64,000 nucleotides of DNA, taken from the NCBI GenBank assembly GCA_017592775.1, contig JAGFNJ010000004.1:1-64000 (forward strand), read 5' to 3'. This document shows positions 54,907 through 63,711 of this stretch, in pieces. The DNA is from Candidatus Accumulibacter conexus (GTDB lineage Bacteria > Pseudomonadota > Gammaproteobacteria > Burkholderiales > Rhodocyclaceae). The position numbers and the translations under genes were made by a program. The notes beneath the pieces were generated by a model. The model was not told where the DNA came from. It did not search any database and was given only the letters and a program-made list of their open reading frames with translations. Each line of letters starts with the position of its first letter. Within the stretch, counting starts at the first letter, position 1.

Positions 54907-57046
54907 CGAAGCGGGCGAGGAAGAGTTGCCGCAGCCGGCGTCCCCACTGCGTTGCGAGCGGCTCGGCGTGGTGGTGGAAGCGGACGAAGACGCGCGTGCC
55001 GATCTCCGGGCTGCCGACTTCCGGCGGCAGCTCGAGGTCGAACTGGAACAGCCGCTGCAGCGTCCTGAGACCATCCGGGTCACGCGGGTCGGTGGCGTGC
55101 GGGCCGCCGCCGGCGAGCGACAGCGCCTTGCTCGGCAACTGCTCGTGGCCACCGGGGACTTCGCGCAGGAGGTGTGCGGCGTAGGTCCGGTCGAGGCGGT
55201 CGGCGAGCTTGACCTCGACCTCGGTGCGCCGTTCGCGGACGAGCGCGATGTCGTCCTGGCCGACGACGACGCGCAAGAGTCGCGGCGGGCCGCTGACGAT
55301 GTAGCCGAGGAGCTCGCCCTGGCGGACGAAGCGCCCCGGCAGATCCGCGGCGCGCGCGAGCTTCAGCCGTCCCGGCAGGCCGGAGACGACGCGCAGGGCG
55401 TCGAGTTTCTCCTCGGCACGCGCCAGCGTCACCTGCTCGCGCTGCAGGTCTTCCTGGATCGCTGCCGCCTGCGCGCGGTCGTCAAACATCAGCGCCGCGT
55501 ACTGCACGGCGTACTGGCGGACGCGCGCGCGGCTCTCGTCGGCCTGCGCGGCGAGCGCCGGGTCGCGCATCGCCAGCAGCACGTCGCCGCTGGCGACCGT
55601 CGCCTCGGGCGCCGCGAAGAGATGCTCGACGAAGCCGTTGGCGGCGGCGCGCACTTCGGCGTTCTCGGGCACCCAGACGACGCCTTCGGCATGGGTGCGC
55701 AGCGGCAGCGGCACGGCGAAGACGAAGAGCACGAGCAGCGCCAGGCCGCCGAAGGTGACGAGGCGGGCACGGCTGCGCGTGCGCTGCAGTTCCGGGCTCG
55801 ACAGGACGTACGACAAACCCTTGGCGAGCGGCCGCAGGAACATCGTCAGCGCCGCCCAGCTCGCCAGGACGACGCCGATGAAGAAGAACTCGCCGGCGAT
55901 GAAGAGGATGATGGCGATCATCACCAGCGTGCGGTAGATGAACGAAGCGGCGCCGTAGAAGAGGAACCAGCGGCGCTCGCCGGGGCTGGCCAGCGGCCGA
56001 TCGAGATGCGTGACGCCGAGGAGGTATCGTTTGGCGAGCCACTGCCAGTACTGGTTCGAGCGGTTGCCGAGGTTGGGCATCTCGATCAGGTCGGCGAGGA
56101 CGTAGTAGCCGTCGTAACGCAGCAGCGGGTTGCCGTTGAAGAGCAGCGTCGAGGCGCCGGCGACGACGACGACGTTGAAGGCGATCGAGCGCAGCAGGCC
56201 GGGTTCGACGGCGACCCAGAGGAGCATCGCGAGGCCGGCGAGGAAGAGTTCGACGAGGATGCCGGCGGCACCGACCAGAGCGCGGCGCCACTTGCTCCGG
56301 AAGGCGCCCGCGGCGCTGGCCTCGACGTAGGGGATCGGCGCCAGCACGAGGAGCATGATGCCCATCTCGTGCACTTCGCCGCCACCGGCCTTGACCGCGT
56401 AGCCATGGCCGAGTTCGTGCAGGCCCTTGAGGAGCGGGTAGATCAGCCAGAGCAGCAGGAGGTTGTCGGTGGCGAGCAGTTGGTCGCTGAGGTTGGCGGT
56501 CAGTTCGGACCAATGGACGCCGGCGAGGACGACCGCCGGCAGGACAACCAAGAGCCAGAGGGCGATGCCGGGACGCCCGGCGAGCGGCTGCAGGAGGGGC
56601 CAGGTGCGCGCCAGGAAGGCGTCGGGATCCCACAGCGGGATGCGGATCGACATCGGGTTGATGACGCTCTGCAGGAGCTTCTGGCGTTTCTGCTTGCGGC
56701 CGCGCTCGCCGAGTTCGTCGATGTCGGGCGGCAGGTCGGCCTGCAGCAGGTCGCCGGCGTGCAGTTGCGCGAGCAGCCGGATCACTTCGTCCTGCGTCGG
56801 CGCGTCGGCGCCGGCTTCGGCGGCGACCTGGTGCCAGATGGCGTCGATCGTCCGCTCGCCGTCGAGCAGGCGGACGACGCGATGGGCGCCGGGGCTGAAG
56901 CGGTGCAGCTTGCCGGCGGCGCTGTCGTGCAGGACGTACCACGGCTGGCCGCGAAAGCGTTGCCGCTGGATGCGGGCGTGCGCACGCAGGGCGGGCCGCA
57001 GGGCGGCGACGCGGTACCACGAGGCGCTGAGGAAGGGACCCGCCAT
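54899..57046 (-). CDS. M50 metalloprotease fused to PqqD-like and HlyD domains
   Basis: 715 residues. Residues 30-105 resemble a PqqD-type winged domain (YVLHDSAAGKLHRFSP, TIDAIWHQVAAEAG), a fold that binds peptides in RiPP systems. A polytopic site-2-protease core follows, with the zinc motif HELGH (His210, Glu211, His214) and the partner NPLLRYDGYY (Asp312). After several further helices, the C-terminal 250 residues form an HlyD-like adaptor (VRAAANGFVEHLFAAPEATVASGDVLL). Similar proteins are annotated as peptide zinc metalloproteases. It sits 7 bases after the GAF-HlyD gene and overlaps the SecA-like gene. Confidence 0.9.
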   Translation of the reverse strand: MAGPFLSASWYRVAALRPALRAHARIQRQRFRGQPWYVLHDSAAGKLHRFSPGAHRVVRLLDGERTIDAIWHQVAAEAGADAPTQDEVIRLLAQLHAGDLLQADLPPDIDELGERGRKQKRQKLLQSVINPMSIRIPLWDPDAFLARTWPLLQPLAGRPGIALWLLVVLPAVVLAGVHWSELTANLSDQLLATDNLLLLWLIYPLLKGLHELGHGYAVKAGGGEVHEMGIMLLVLAPIPYVEASAAGAFRSKWRRALVGAAGILVELFLAGLAMLLWVAVEPGLLRSIAFNVVVVAGASTLLFNGNPLLRYDGYYVLADLIEMPNLGNRSNQYWQWLAKRYLLGVTHLDRPLASPGERRWFLFYGAASFIYRTLVMIAIILFIAGEFFFIGVVLASWAALTMFLRPLAKGLSYVLSSPELQRTRSRARLVTFGGLALLVLFVFAVPLPLRTHAEGVVWVPENAEVRAAANGFVEHLFAAPEATVASGDVLLAMRDPALAAQADESRARVRQYAVQYAALMFDDRAQAAAIQEDLQREQVTLARAEEKLDALRVVSGLPGRLKLARAADLPGRFVRQGELLGYIVSGPPRLLRVVVGQDDIALVRERRTEVEVKLADRLDRTYAAHLLREVPGGHEQLPSKALSLAGGGPHATDPRDPDGLRTLQRLFQFDLELPPEVGSPEIGTRVFVRFHHHAEPLATQWGRRLRQLFLARFDV

Positions 57047-57053
57047 GCCGCGC

Positions 57054-58913
57054 CTACGGCAGCCAGGTCCAGGCCTGCAGGCGCAGCCAGTCGCTCAGGC
57101 GGTGCGTCCAGATCCAGGCGTAGCTCTGCGCGCCGGCGTCGATCTTGCCGACGCCTTCCATTCCCGGGCGCAGCTTGAGGTCGCTGCGCGCCAGCCGCGC
57201 TTCGACGCGAAAGACGTTCCTGCCGTCCTCGGCCTCGGCGGTGGCGATGTTGTGCACCTCGAAGTCGAGGACTTCGCCGGCCATTCCGGCGAGGACGAGG
57301 CGGCCGCTCTGCCCGGGACGGACGTCGCGGATGTCGCGATCCGCGACCTTGAGGATGACCCGCCAGGCGTCGAGTGGGGCGATCTCGAAGAGCAGCTTGC
57401 CCTGCTCGACCGGCGAGCCGAGGAGCTGGCTGAGGTCGCCGGAGACGACGACGCCGTCGAACGGGGCGACGATGCTGGCGCGCGCGAGCTTCTCGTCGAC
57501 CAGCGCGAGTTGCGACTCGGCCTGCTGCATCTGCGCCAGCGCGACATTGGCGTTGGCGCGCTCGTGCTTGGCCAGGGCATCGCGGTAGCGGCCTTCGTGC
57601 TGTCCGCGTTCGGAGCGCCAGCGCTGTCGTTCGACGAGGAGGTCGCGCTCGTCGAGCGTCGCCAGCACCTGCCCCTGGCGGACGATGAAGCCGGCGCGCA
57701 CGGGTGCCTCGCGCAGGAAGCCGTCGAAGGGGGCGACGGCGGCGCGCTGCACTTCGCCTTCGACGACGGCGCGGGCGTTGACGCGGTAATCGCCGTCGAG
57801 GAAGAGGATGCCGAGCAGGATGAGGGCGGCGGCGGCGAGCCCGACGCGCAGGCCCGGCCGCCGGCGGTCCTTGAGGTGGCGCCAGGTGTCGCGCCAGCGG
57901 TACGCGAGGCGTCCGGCGAACCAGCGGTGCAGTTCGATGCGGCTGGCGAGGAGCGGCGCGAGCAGCGTGCCGACGGCCTCGCAGCTGCGCACTTCGTCAC
58001 CGCCGAACGGGTTCGAGCGCGCGAAGCTGAGGACGCCGATGCCGATTCCCCGGTGTTCGAGGACGACCGAGCAGACGGCGCGTGCGCCGGCGAGGTCGCG
58101 ATGGGCGATGGCGATGGCGCCTTCGCCGTCGTCGAGCGGCGGCTGGACGATGCTGCGCCGCTGGTCGAGGGCCTCGTCCATGGCGTTTTCGAGGGCGCTG
58201 ACGAACTGGCTCCTCTTTTCGAAGAAGGCGGAGTGCGAGAGGGCGAGCAGGCGCGCCTGGCCGCGGCGGTCGATGCCGAGCGCGACGCGGTCGCAGGCGA
58301 AGCGGCTGGCGAGGTCGTTGACTACCGCCAGCGCGAGATCCGGCAGCCGTTCGTGTTCGGCGGCGACGGCGAGGACGTCGAGCGCGCCGCGCGCGCGCTC
58401 GACGCGCTCAGTGTCGGCGAGGTTCTGCCGGCGGAGGAAGAGCGTCTCGATCCAGCCGATGCCCCAGTGCAGTTGCCGCAGCACCCGTTGCAGCGCGTCA
58501 TCGGGGCGCTCGGCGAGGTCGAGGACAACGGCGCCGTGCAGGCGTCCTTCGAGTTCGACCGGGTAGGCGACGACGACGAGTGCGCCCGGCTGTCCGCGCA
58601 ACACCTTGCCCTGACGTTCGCCGAGGCATTGCTCGGCAGCCGGCGCGAGGTAGCCGACGTCGGTCTGCGCCGAAGGCCAGACGGCTGCCGGGACGAAGGT
58701 GCCGCCGCCCTGTTCGAGCAGCAGCAGCGCCGAGCGCACCTCTTCGATCTGCAGGCATTGCAGCGCCAGCCAGCTGGTGCAGAAGTCGGCGGCAGTCTGC
58801 GCCGAGGCGAAGGCGGCCCAGTGGTCAGCGGAACCTGTCCAACCAGGCTGGCTGCCGGAGCGCAGCGGCTGATCCAAACTCTGCGTGCTGGATGAACTGG
58901 AGCTCGAGCTCAA
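57054..58913 (-). CDS. GAF-GAF-transmembrane-HlyD adaptor
   Basis: 619 residues. Two GAF-like domains occupy about 30-160 and 180-335 (LALAVVNDLASRFACDRVALGI; AVCSVVLEHRGIGIGVLSF). One membrane helix (LRVGLAAAALILLGILFL, about 368-386) leads to a periplasmic HlyD domain with lipoyl halves VAPFDGFLREAPVRAGFIVRQGQVLA and ASIVAPFDGVVVSGDLSQLLG. This puts a cytosolic sensor directly on an export adaptor. The start is the TTG at 58913, giving a Ser-run N-terminus; the ribosome site is weak and a downstream start is possible. First gene of the cluster. Confidence 0.85.
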   Translation of the reverse strand: MSSSSSSSSTQSLDQPLRSGSQPGWTGSADHWAAFASAQTAADFCTSWLALQCLQIEEVRSALLLLEQGGGTFVPAAVWPSAQTDVGYLAPAAEQCLGERQGKVLRGQPGALVVVAYPVELEGRLHGAVVLDLAERPDDALQRVLRQLHWGIGWIETLFLRRQNLADTERVERARGALDVLAVAAEHERLPDLALAVVNDLASRFACDRVALGIDRRGQARLLALSHSAFFEKRSQFVSALENAMDEALDQRRSIVQPPLDDGEGAIAIAHRDLAGARAVCSVVLEHRGIGIGVLSFARSNPFGGDEVRSCEAVGTLLAPLLASRIELHRWFAGRLAYRWRDTWRHLKDRRRPGLRVGLAAAALILLGILFLDGDYRVNARAVVEGEVQRAAVAPFDGFLREAPVRAGFIVRQGQVLATLDERDLLVERQRWRSERGQHEGRYRDALAKHERANANVALAQMQQAESQLALVDEKLARASIVAPFDGVVVSGDLSQLLGSPVEQGKLLFEIAPLDAWRVILKVADRDIRDVRPGQSGRLVLAGMAGEVLDFEVHNIATAEAEDGRNVFRVEARLARSDLKLRPGMEGVGKIDAGAQSYAWIWTHRLSDWLRLQAWTWLP

Positions 58914-59359
58914 GTGGGTGTATCCCGATCACAACCACGACGACGACAGCAGACCCGGACTATTGTAGCGAAGCTTTGATCTGCCGCGGACAACAAGAGT
59001 CTCTTCCCCGGAACCCTGTCCAGCCGCATGGCCCAAGCCAGCAGAGAACGGCTGCCCCGTTCACGCCCCAACCCGGGCGGTGCCAAATGCGGAACCCACT
59101 TGCCTCCGCATGGCCAATCAGCCCACCGCGTACCGGACGAAGGCAAAGAGGCGCCGCTCGGCAAGCCCGCGCGGCGTCAGGCCTTCGTTCCGGGGACGAC
59201 TTCATCGGAACCGCCGCGGGAACATCGGCGGCGGGGCGGGGCGCTCCGCCGGCCGCCGGTGCGGGAGCAGGCAGTTCGTCGATTTCGGCACAAGATCCGC
59301 GGCAGCAGGAAAACCCGCGAACCGCCTGCCGATCCTTGGCCACGGAGGGCCGTTGCGCA
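58914..59359. other. Intergenic region upstream of the export cluster
   Basis: 446 bases between the GAF-HlyD gene and the hypothetical membrane protein gene, both on the minus strand. Open frames here are short, overlap one another and have atypical composition. On the minus strand TACAAT (58967-58962) could be a -10 for the cluster, with no convincing -35. Nothing else was recognised. Confidence 0.5.
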
Positions 59360-60127
59360 TCAGTCGGCCCCGGTGCGTTCCCGCTTGTGTCCGGCAGCCC
59401 TGGGGTCGTCGCCGCCCGGCGGATCGCCCGCATCCGCAGGCACCCCGTTGCGCTGCTGCCGCCGCGGGCGCCGCGACAGGTAGCCGAAGAGCAGCACCAG
59501 CAGGGCGAAGCTGATGCCCGACACCAGCAGGAAGACCAGTAGCCAGACCGGCGCCGCGAGCAGCCAGGGCGCGGCGCTGTCACGGTTGTCAAAGCCCGCC
59601 AGGACGCGCTGCAAGGCAAGACCCGCAGCCTGCTGGCCGAGCGGCACCGCGAGCACGGCAGCAAGCAGAATCTGCAGCAACTGGCTGCCCGTGCTCGCCC
59701 CGGCGGCCGGCGGTTCGCGCCGGACAGGCCGTTGACGCAGGACGAAGACCGCCACTGCGGCGAGCAGCAGCGCGCCGACCAGCAGCAGGAGTGGCAGCAG
59801 CCAGCGCTCGTTGCGGCCGAGCCAGGCGAGGTGCTGCGCCGGCCTCGTCACCGCTGCTGCTGACATTCCGGCAGCGGCAGCGGCCGGCAACTCGCGGTGT
59901 TCGCTGCCAACCTGAGCAGCCCCCCGGCAGCGTTCGCTGCCGAGCGGGCGAAGGGTGCGCGCGGTCGCCGGGCACGGCGCGTCGAGCCGGTACTCGACCC
60001 CGTTGAGCTCGCAGACCGCGGCGTTGCGCAGGCGGCACTCGTCCTCCAAGGTCGGCACGTCGGCGCGGCCGACAGCGCTGGCCAGCAGCAACGCAGCGGC
60101 CAGCGACGGCGCCAGCAGCCGCCTCAC
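59360..60127 (-). CDS. Hypothetical membrane protein with signal peptide
   Basis: 255 residues, function not recognised. A signal peptide (LLAPSLAAALLLASAVGRA) is followed by a small region with four cysteines within 45 residues (DECRLRNAAVCELNG, APCPATA, SERCRG). Then come a transmembrane helix near 109-130 (WLLPLLLLVGALLLAAVAVFVL) and two further helices (LLQILLAAVLAVPLG, WLLAAPVWLLVFLLVSGISFALLVLLF). It ends in a charged, Arg/Asp-rich tail. The stop of cysB overlaps its start by 4 bases, so it may be co-transcribed with cysB, although nothing links it to sulfur metabolism. Confidence 0.7.
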   Translation of the reverse strand: MRRLLAPSLAAALLLASAVGRADVPTLEDECRLRNAAVCELNGVEYRLDAPCPATARTLRPLGSERCRGAAQVGSEHRELPAAAAAGMSAAAVTRPAQHLAWLGRNERWLLPLLLLVGALLLAAVAVFVLRQRPVRREPPAAGASTGSQLLQILLAAVLAVPLGQQAAGLALQRVLAGFDNRDSAAPWLLAAPVWLLVFLLVSGISFALLVLLFGYLSRRPRRQQRNGVPADAGDPPGGDDPRAAGHKRERTGAD

Positions 60128-61071
60128 AGTTGATACTCCTCATCCGGCCGGGCGCCGGCGAGCGCCATGTCGACCGCCCTGCGCGTCAGCTGCGGCGCGA
60201 AGAGTTCGATGAAGTCGTAGGCGCAGCGCCGCACATGCGTGCCGCGCCGCAGACCGATGCGGGTCGTGTTGCTGCCGAACAGATGCTCCGCCGACAGTGC
60301 CTGCAGACCGCTGTCGCGCTGCGGGTCGTAGGCCATGCGGGCGATGATGCCAAGGCCGAGGCCGAGGCTGACGTAGGTCTTGATGACGTCGGCGTCGATC
60401 GCGGTGAGCACCACGTTCGGTTCCACCTGCGCCAGCTCGAAGGCCTTGTTGATGCGCGAGCGACCGGCAAAGGCGGGGTCGTAGGTGATCAGCGGCCAGC
60501 GCGCCAGTGCCGCGAGCGAGAGCGACTTCTCGTCGAGGATCGGGTGGCCGTCGGGGGCGATGACGCAATGCACCCACTGGTAGCAGGGCAGCATCACGAG
60601 TTGCGGATACTGGTCGAGGGCTTCGGTGGCAATGGCGATGTCGGCCTCGCCCTGCAGCGCCCACTCGGCGATCTGCGCCGGGTGGCCCTGGTGCAGCGAC
60701 AGTCGCACCTGCGGATGACGGTCGACGAACTTCTTGACCACCACCGGCAGTGCATAACGCGCCTGCGTGTGGGTGGTGGCGATGACCAGGCTGCCCGACT
60801 CGCCGCCGGCATGTTCCTCGCCGACGCGACGGATGTTCTCGGCGTCGCGCAGCATGCGCCGGGCCATCTCGAGGATTGCCCGACCCGGCTCGGTGACCGC
60901 CGTCAGGCGCTTGCCACCGCGCTCGAAGATGCTCACTCCGAGTTCGTCCTCGAGCAGCCGGATCTGCTTCGAGATTCCCGGCTGCGAGGTGTAGAGCGCC
61001 TCGGCGGCCTCCGACACGTTGAGGCCGCGGCGCTCGACTTCGACGATGTAACGCAGCTGCTGCAGTTTCAT
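60124..61071 (-). CDS. cysB: CysB-family LysR-type transcriptional regulator
   Basis: 315 residues. The N-terminal winged helix (MKLQQLRYIVEVERRGLNVSEAAEAL, TSQPGISKQIRLLEDELG) is typical of CysB and Cbl, as is the effector domain (TTHTQARYALPVVVKKFVDRHP, GLGLGIIARMAYDPQRD). CysB controls sulfate and sulfite assimilation in response to O- or N-acetylserine. It is divergent from the TauE-type gene and close to cysI, consistent with control of this region. A dyad in the intergenic gap is a plausible binding site. Confidence 0.93.
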   Translation of the reverse strand: MKLQQLRYIVEVERRGLNVSEAAEALYTSQPGISKQIRLLEDELGVSIFERGGKRLTAVTEPGRAILEMARRMLRDAENIRRVGEEHAGGESGSLVIATTHTQARYALPVVVKKFVDRHPQVRLSLHQGHPAQIAEWALQGEADIAIATEALDQYPQLVMLPCYQWVHCVIAPDGHPILDEKSLSLAALARWPLITYDPAFAGRSRINKAFELAQVEPNVVLTAIDADVIKTYVSLGLGLGIIARMAYDPQRDSGLQALSAEHLFGSNTTRIGLRRGTHVRRCAYDFIELFAPQLTRRAVDMALAGARPDEEYQL

Positions 61072-61090
61072 GGCTCGGTCAGGGCTGTTT

Positions 61091-61116
61091 GGTTATAACA
61101 ATCTAACCGAATATTC
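61091..61116. promoter_or_regulatory. LysR-type operator candidate between cysB and tauE-like gene
   Basis: ggtta-N8-taacc (61091-61108) is an interrupted dyad with the T-N11-A spacing of LysR boxes. It abuts the palindrome gaattattc-like gaatattc (61109-61116). This A/T-rich island in a GC-rich region lies 20 bases upstream of the cysB ATG and 60 bases upstream of the exporter start, well placed for CysB autoregulation and divergent control. Confidence 0.55.
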
Positions 61117-61176
61117 TTTTTCGAACAAATCCGACGCTGCTACCATTCGCCCTCCCTGAACTTGCTGCGGCGCGCC

Positions 61177-61953
61177 ATGGACTGGATGTACACCTTGTCG
61201 GGCTTTGTCGTCGGCGCCATCGTCGGTCTCACCGGCGTTGGCGGCGGCTCGCTGATGACACCGCTACTGGTGCTGGTGTTCGGCGTGCACCCGGCAACCG
61301 CGGTCGGTACCGACCTGCTCTACGCCGCCATCACGAAGGCCGGCGGCACCGTCGTGCATGCCCGCAAGGGGCATGTCGACTGGCAGGTCACCCGCCTGCT
61401 GGCAGCCGGCAGCATTCCGGCGGCCGGGCTGACGATCTGGGCGCTGTCGTATCTGCCGCGGCAGAGCGCTGCGGTCTCGCAACTGATGTCGGTATCGCTC
61501 GGCGTCGCCCTGCTGTTGACCGCGGCGGCGATCATCTTCCGCCAGCAGTTGCAGCAGCAGGCTCTGGCGCACGCCGGCGACGCCACGCACACGCAGTTCC
61601 GGGCGCCGGTGACGATTGCCTTTGGCGTGCTGCTCGGCGTGCTGGTGACGGTCTCTTCGGTCGGCGCCGGTGCCCTTGGTGCCGCCGTGCTGTTCTACCT
61701 TTACCCGCGGCTACCGGCAATCCGCATCATCGGCAGCGATGTCGCGCACGCGGTACCGCTGACGCTGGTCGCCGGCCTCGGCCACTGGCTGATCGGCAGT
61801 GTCGACTGGTCGCTCCTCGGCAGCCTGCTGCTCGGCTCGCTGCCCGGGATCTGGCTCGGCAGCCATGCCTCGGCGCGCGTTCCGGACCGCATCCTGCGGC
61901 CGATTCTGGCCGGCATGCTGGTGCTGATCGGCGGCAAGCTGATCGCCCACTAG
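61177..61953 (+). CDS. TauE/SafE-family sulfite/anion exporter
   Basis: Integral membrane protein of 258 residues with two repeated halves. The first opens with SGFVVGAIVGLTGVGGGSLMTPLLVLVFGV and the second with APVTIAFGVLLGVLVTVSSVGAGALGAAVL; HPATAVGTDLLYAAITK is the conserved loop. The family exports sulfite, sulfoacetate or related anions. Next to cysI and divergent from cysB, sulfite handling is the likely role. ATG 61177 was preferred over TTG 61162; ATG 61186 is also possible. Confidence 0.88.
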   Translation: MDWMYTLSGFVVGAIVGLTGVGGGSLMTPLLVLVFGVHPATAVGTDLLYAAITKAGGTVVHARKGHVDWQVTRLLAAGSIPAAGLTIWALSYLPRQSAAVSQLMSVSLGVALLLTAAAIIFRQQLQQQALAHAGDATHTQFRAPVTIAFGVLLGVLVTVSSVGAGALGAAVLFYLYPRLPAIRIIGSDVAHAVPLTLVAGLGHWLIGSVDWSLLGSLLLGSLPGIWLGSHASARVPDRILRPILAGMLVLIGGKLIAH

Positions 61954-62007
61954 GCGATGGCCGGCGAGTGAGCACCCACCAGCTTTCATAGAAGCGAGGA
62001 ACGAGCG

Positions 62008-63711
62008 ATGTATCGCTACGACAGCATTGACCAGCAGATCATCGATGAGCGCGTGGCGCAGTATCGAGACCAGATCGCGCGCCATCTGGCCGGCGACCTG
62101 TCGACCGACGAACTGCGCCCGCTGCGCCTGCAGAATGGTCTGTACATCCAGCGGCACGGGCCGATGCTGCGCATCGCCATTCCCTACGGCATGCTCGCGG
62201 CGACGCAACTGCGCAAGCTGGCCGAGATCTCGCAGCGTTACGACCGGGGCGTCGGCCACTTCACGACGCGCCAGAACATGCAGCTCAACTGGCCACAACT
62301 CGAGCAGACGCCGGCGATCCTCGGCGAACTGGCGCGTGTCGAGATGCACGCCGTGCAAACCTCGGGCAACTGCATCCGCAACATCACCACCGACCAGTTT
62401 GCCGGCGTCGCGCCGGACGAACTGACCGATCCGCGTCCCTATTGCGAACTGCTGCGGCAGTGGTCGACCTTCCACCCCGAGTTCGCCTTCCTGCCGCGCA
62501 AGTTCAAGATCGCCGTCAACGCGGCAGCGACGGACCGGGCGGTGATCCGCGCGCACGACATCGGCCTGGAACTGCTGCGCGACGAAGGCGGCGAGATCGG
62601 CGTGCGCATCTTCGTCGGCGGCGGACTCGGACGGACGCCGATCCTCGGCAAGGTGATCCGCGAGTTCCTGCCGCGGCGGCACCTGCTCTCCTACCTGGAA
62701 GCGATCCTGCGCGTCTACAACCGCTACGGCCGCCGCGACAACATGTACAAGGCACGCATCAAGATTCTCGTGCAGGCTCTCGGCATCGACGATTTCCGGC
62801 GCCAGGTCGAGGCCGAGTGGGCGCACCTGAAGGACGGTCCGACGACGGTGCCGGACACCGAGTTCGCGCGCATCGCGGCGCATTTCGCGCCGCCAGCCTG
62901 GGAGAATCTGCCGGCGGTAGACGAGTTGCACGCGGCGCGCGTCGCCGGCGACCTCGCCTTCGCCAACTGGGTGCGGCGCTGCGTCCACCCGCACCGGACG
63001 CCGGGTTACGCCGCCGTCACACTGTCGCTGAAGGCGCCGGGAGCTGCCCCGGGCGACATCAGCGACACGCAGATGCTCGTCGTCGCCGACCTCGCCGACC
63101 GCTTCAGCTTCGGCGAGCTGCGCGTCACGCACGAGCAGAATGTCGTCCTCGCCGACGTACGCCTGCGCGACCTGCACGAAGTCTGGCAGATCGCCCGCCG
63201 CCACCGCTTGGCAACAGCCAACATCGGCCTGCTCACCGACATCATCTGCTGCCCCGGCGGTGACCTCTGCGCGCTCGCCAACGCGCGCTCGGTGCCGATC
63301 GCCGACGCGGTCAACGAGAAGTTCGACGACCTCGACTACCTTTTCGACATCGGCGACATCTCGCTCAACATCTCGGGTTGCATGAACTCCTGCGGCCACC
63401 ATCACGTCGCCAACATCGGCATCCTTGGCGTCGACAAGAACGACGAGGAGTGGTACCAGATCACCGTCGGCGGCCAGCAGGGCAACGCGGCGGCGATCGG
63501 CAAGGTCATCGGCCCCTCGTTCCACGCGCACGAGGTGCCGCTGGTGATCGAGGCGCTCGTCACCGTCTATGTCGAGCAGCGCCTGCCGAGCGAGCGCTTC
63601 ATCGACACGCTGCAACGCGTCGGCATCGAGCCGTTCAAGGCGCGCGCCTACGCCGGCCGCGACCGGCGGCGCGGCGCCAGGCAGGAGAACCGGGAGGTCG
63701 TCAATGTCTGA
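62008..63711 (+). CDS. cysI: Sulfite reductase hemoprotein beta-component (nitrite/sulfite reductase)
   Basis: 567 residues. Reduces sulfite to sulfide with sirohaem and a 4Fe-4S cluster. The N-terminal half shows GVGHFTTRQNMQLNWPQLEQTP and QTSGNCIRNITTDQFAGVAPDEL. The C-terminal half has the cluster ligands CCPGGDLCALANA and SGCMNSCGHHHVANIGILGV. No flavoprotein partner (cysJ) is adjacent, so electrons probably come from ferredoxin or another donor. AGCGAGGAACG precedes the ATG. It overlaps the following DUF934 gene by 8 bases, a common pairing in proteobacteria. Confidence 0.94.
   Translation: MYRYDSIDQQIIDERVAQYRDQIARHLAGDLSTDELRPLRLQNGLYIQRHGPMLRIAIPYGMLAATQLRKLAEISQRYDRGVGHFTTRQNMQLNWPQLEQTPAILGELARVEMHAVQTSGNCIRNITTDQFAGVAPDELTDPRPYCELLRQWSTFHPEFAFLPRKFKIAVNAAATDRAVIRAHDIGLELLRDEGGEIGVRIFVGGGLGRTPILGKVIREFLPRRHLLSYLEAILRVYNRYGRRDNMYKARIKILVQALGIDDFRRQVEAEWAHLKDGPTTVPDTEFARIAAHFAPPAWENLPAVDELHAARVAGDLAFANWVRRCVHPHRTPGYAAVTLSLKAPGAAPGDISDTQMLVVADLADRFSFGELRVTHEQNVVLADVRLRDLHEVWQIARRHRLATANIGLLTDIICCPGGDLCALANARSVPIADAVNEKFDDLDYLFDIGDISLNISGCMNSCGHHHVANIGILGVDKNDEEWYQITVGGQQGNAAAIGKVIGPSFHAHEVPLVIEALVTVYVEQRLPSERFIDTLQRVGIEPFKARAYAGRDRRRGARQENREVVNV

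Noticed and set aside
52180-55068. Plus-strand open frame of about 960 codons opposite the SecA-like gene
   Set aside because: The minus strand encodes canonical SecA motifs here; the plus-strand translation is an Arg/Pro/Gln-rich shadow.
56463-58895. Plus-strand open frame of about 810 codons opposite the M50 and GAF-HlyD genes
   Set aside because: The minus strand carries HELGH and lipoyl motifs; the plus-strand product is compositionally biased and without domains.
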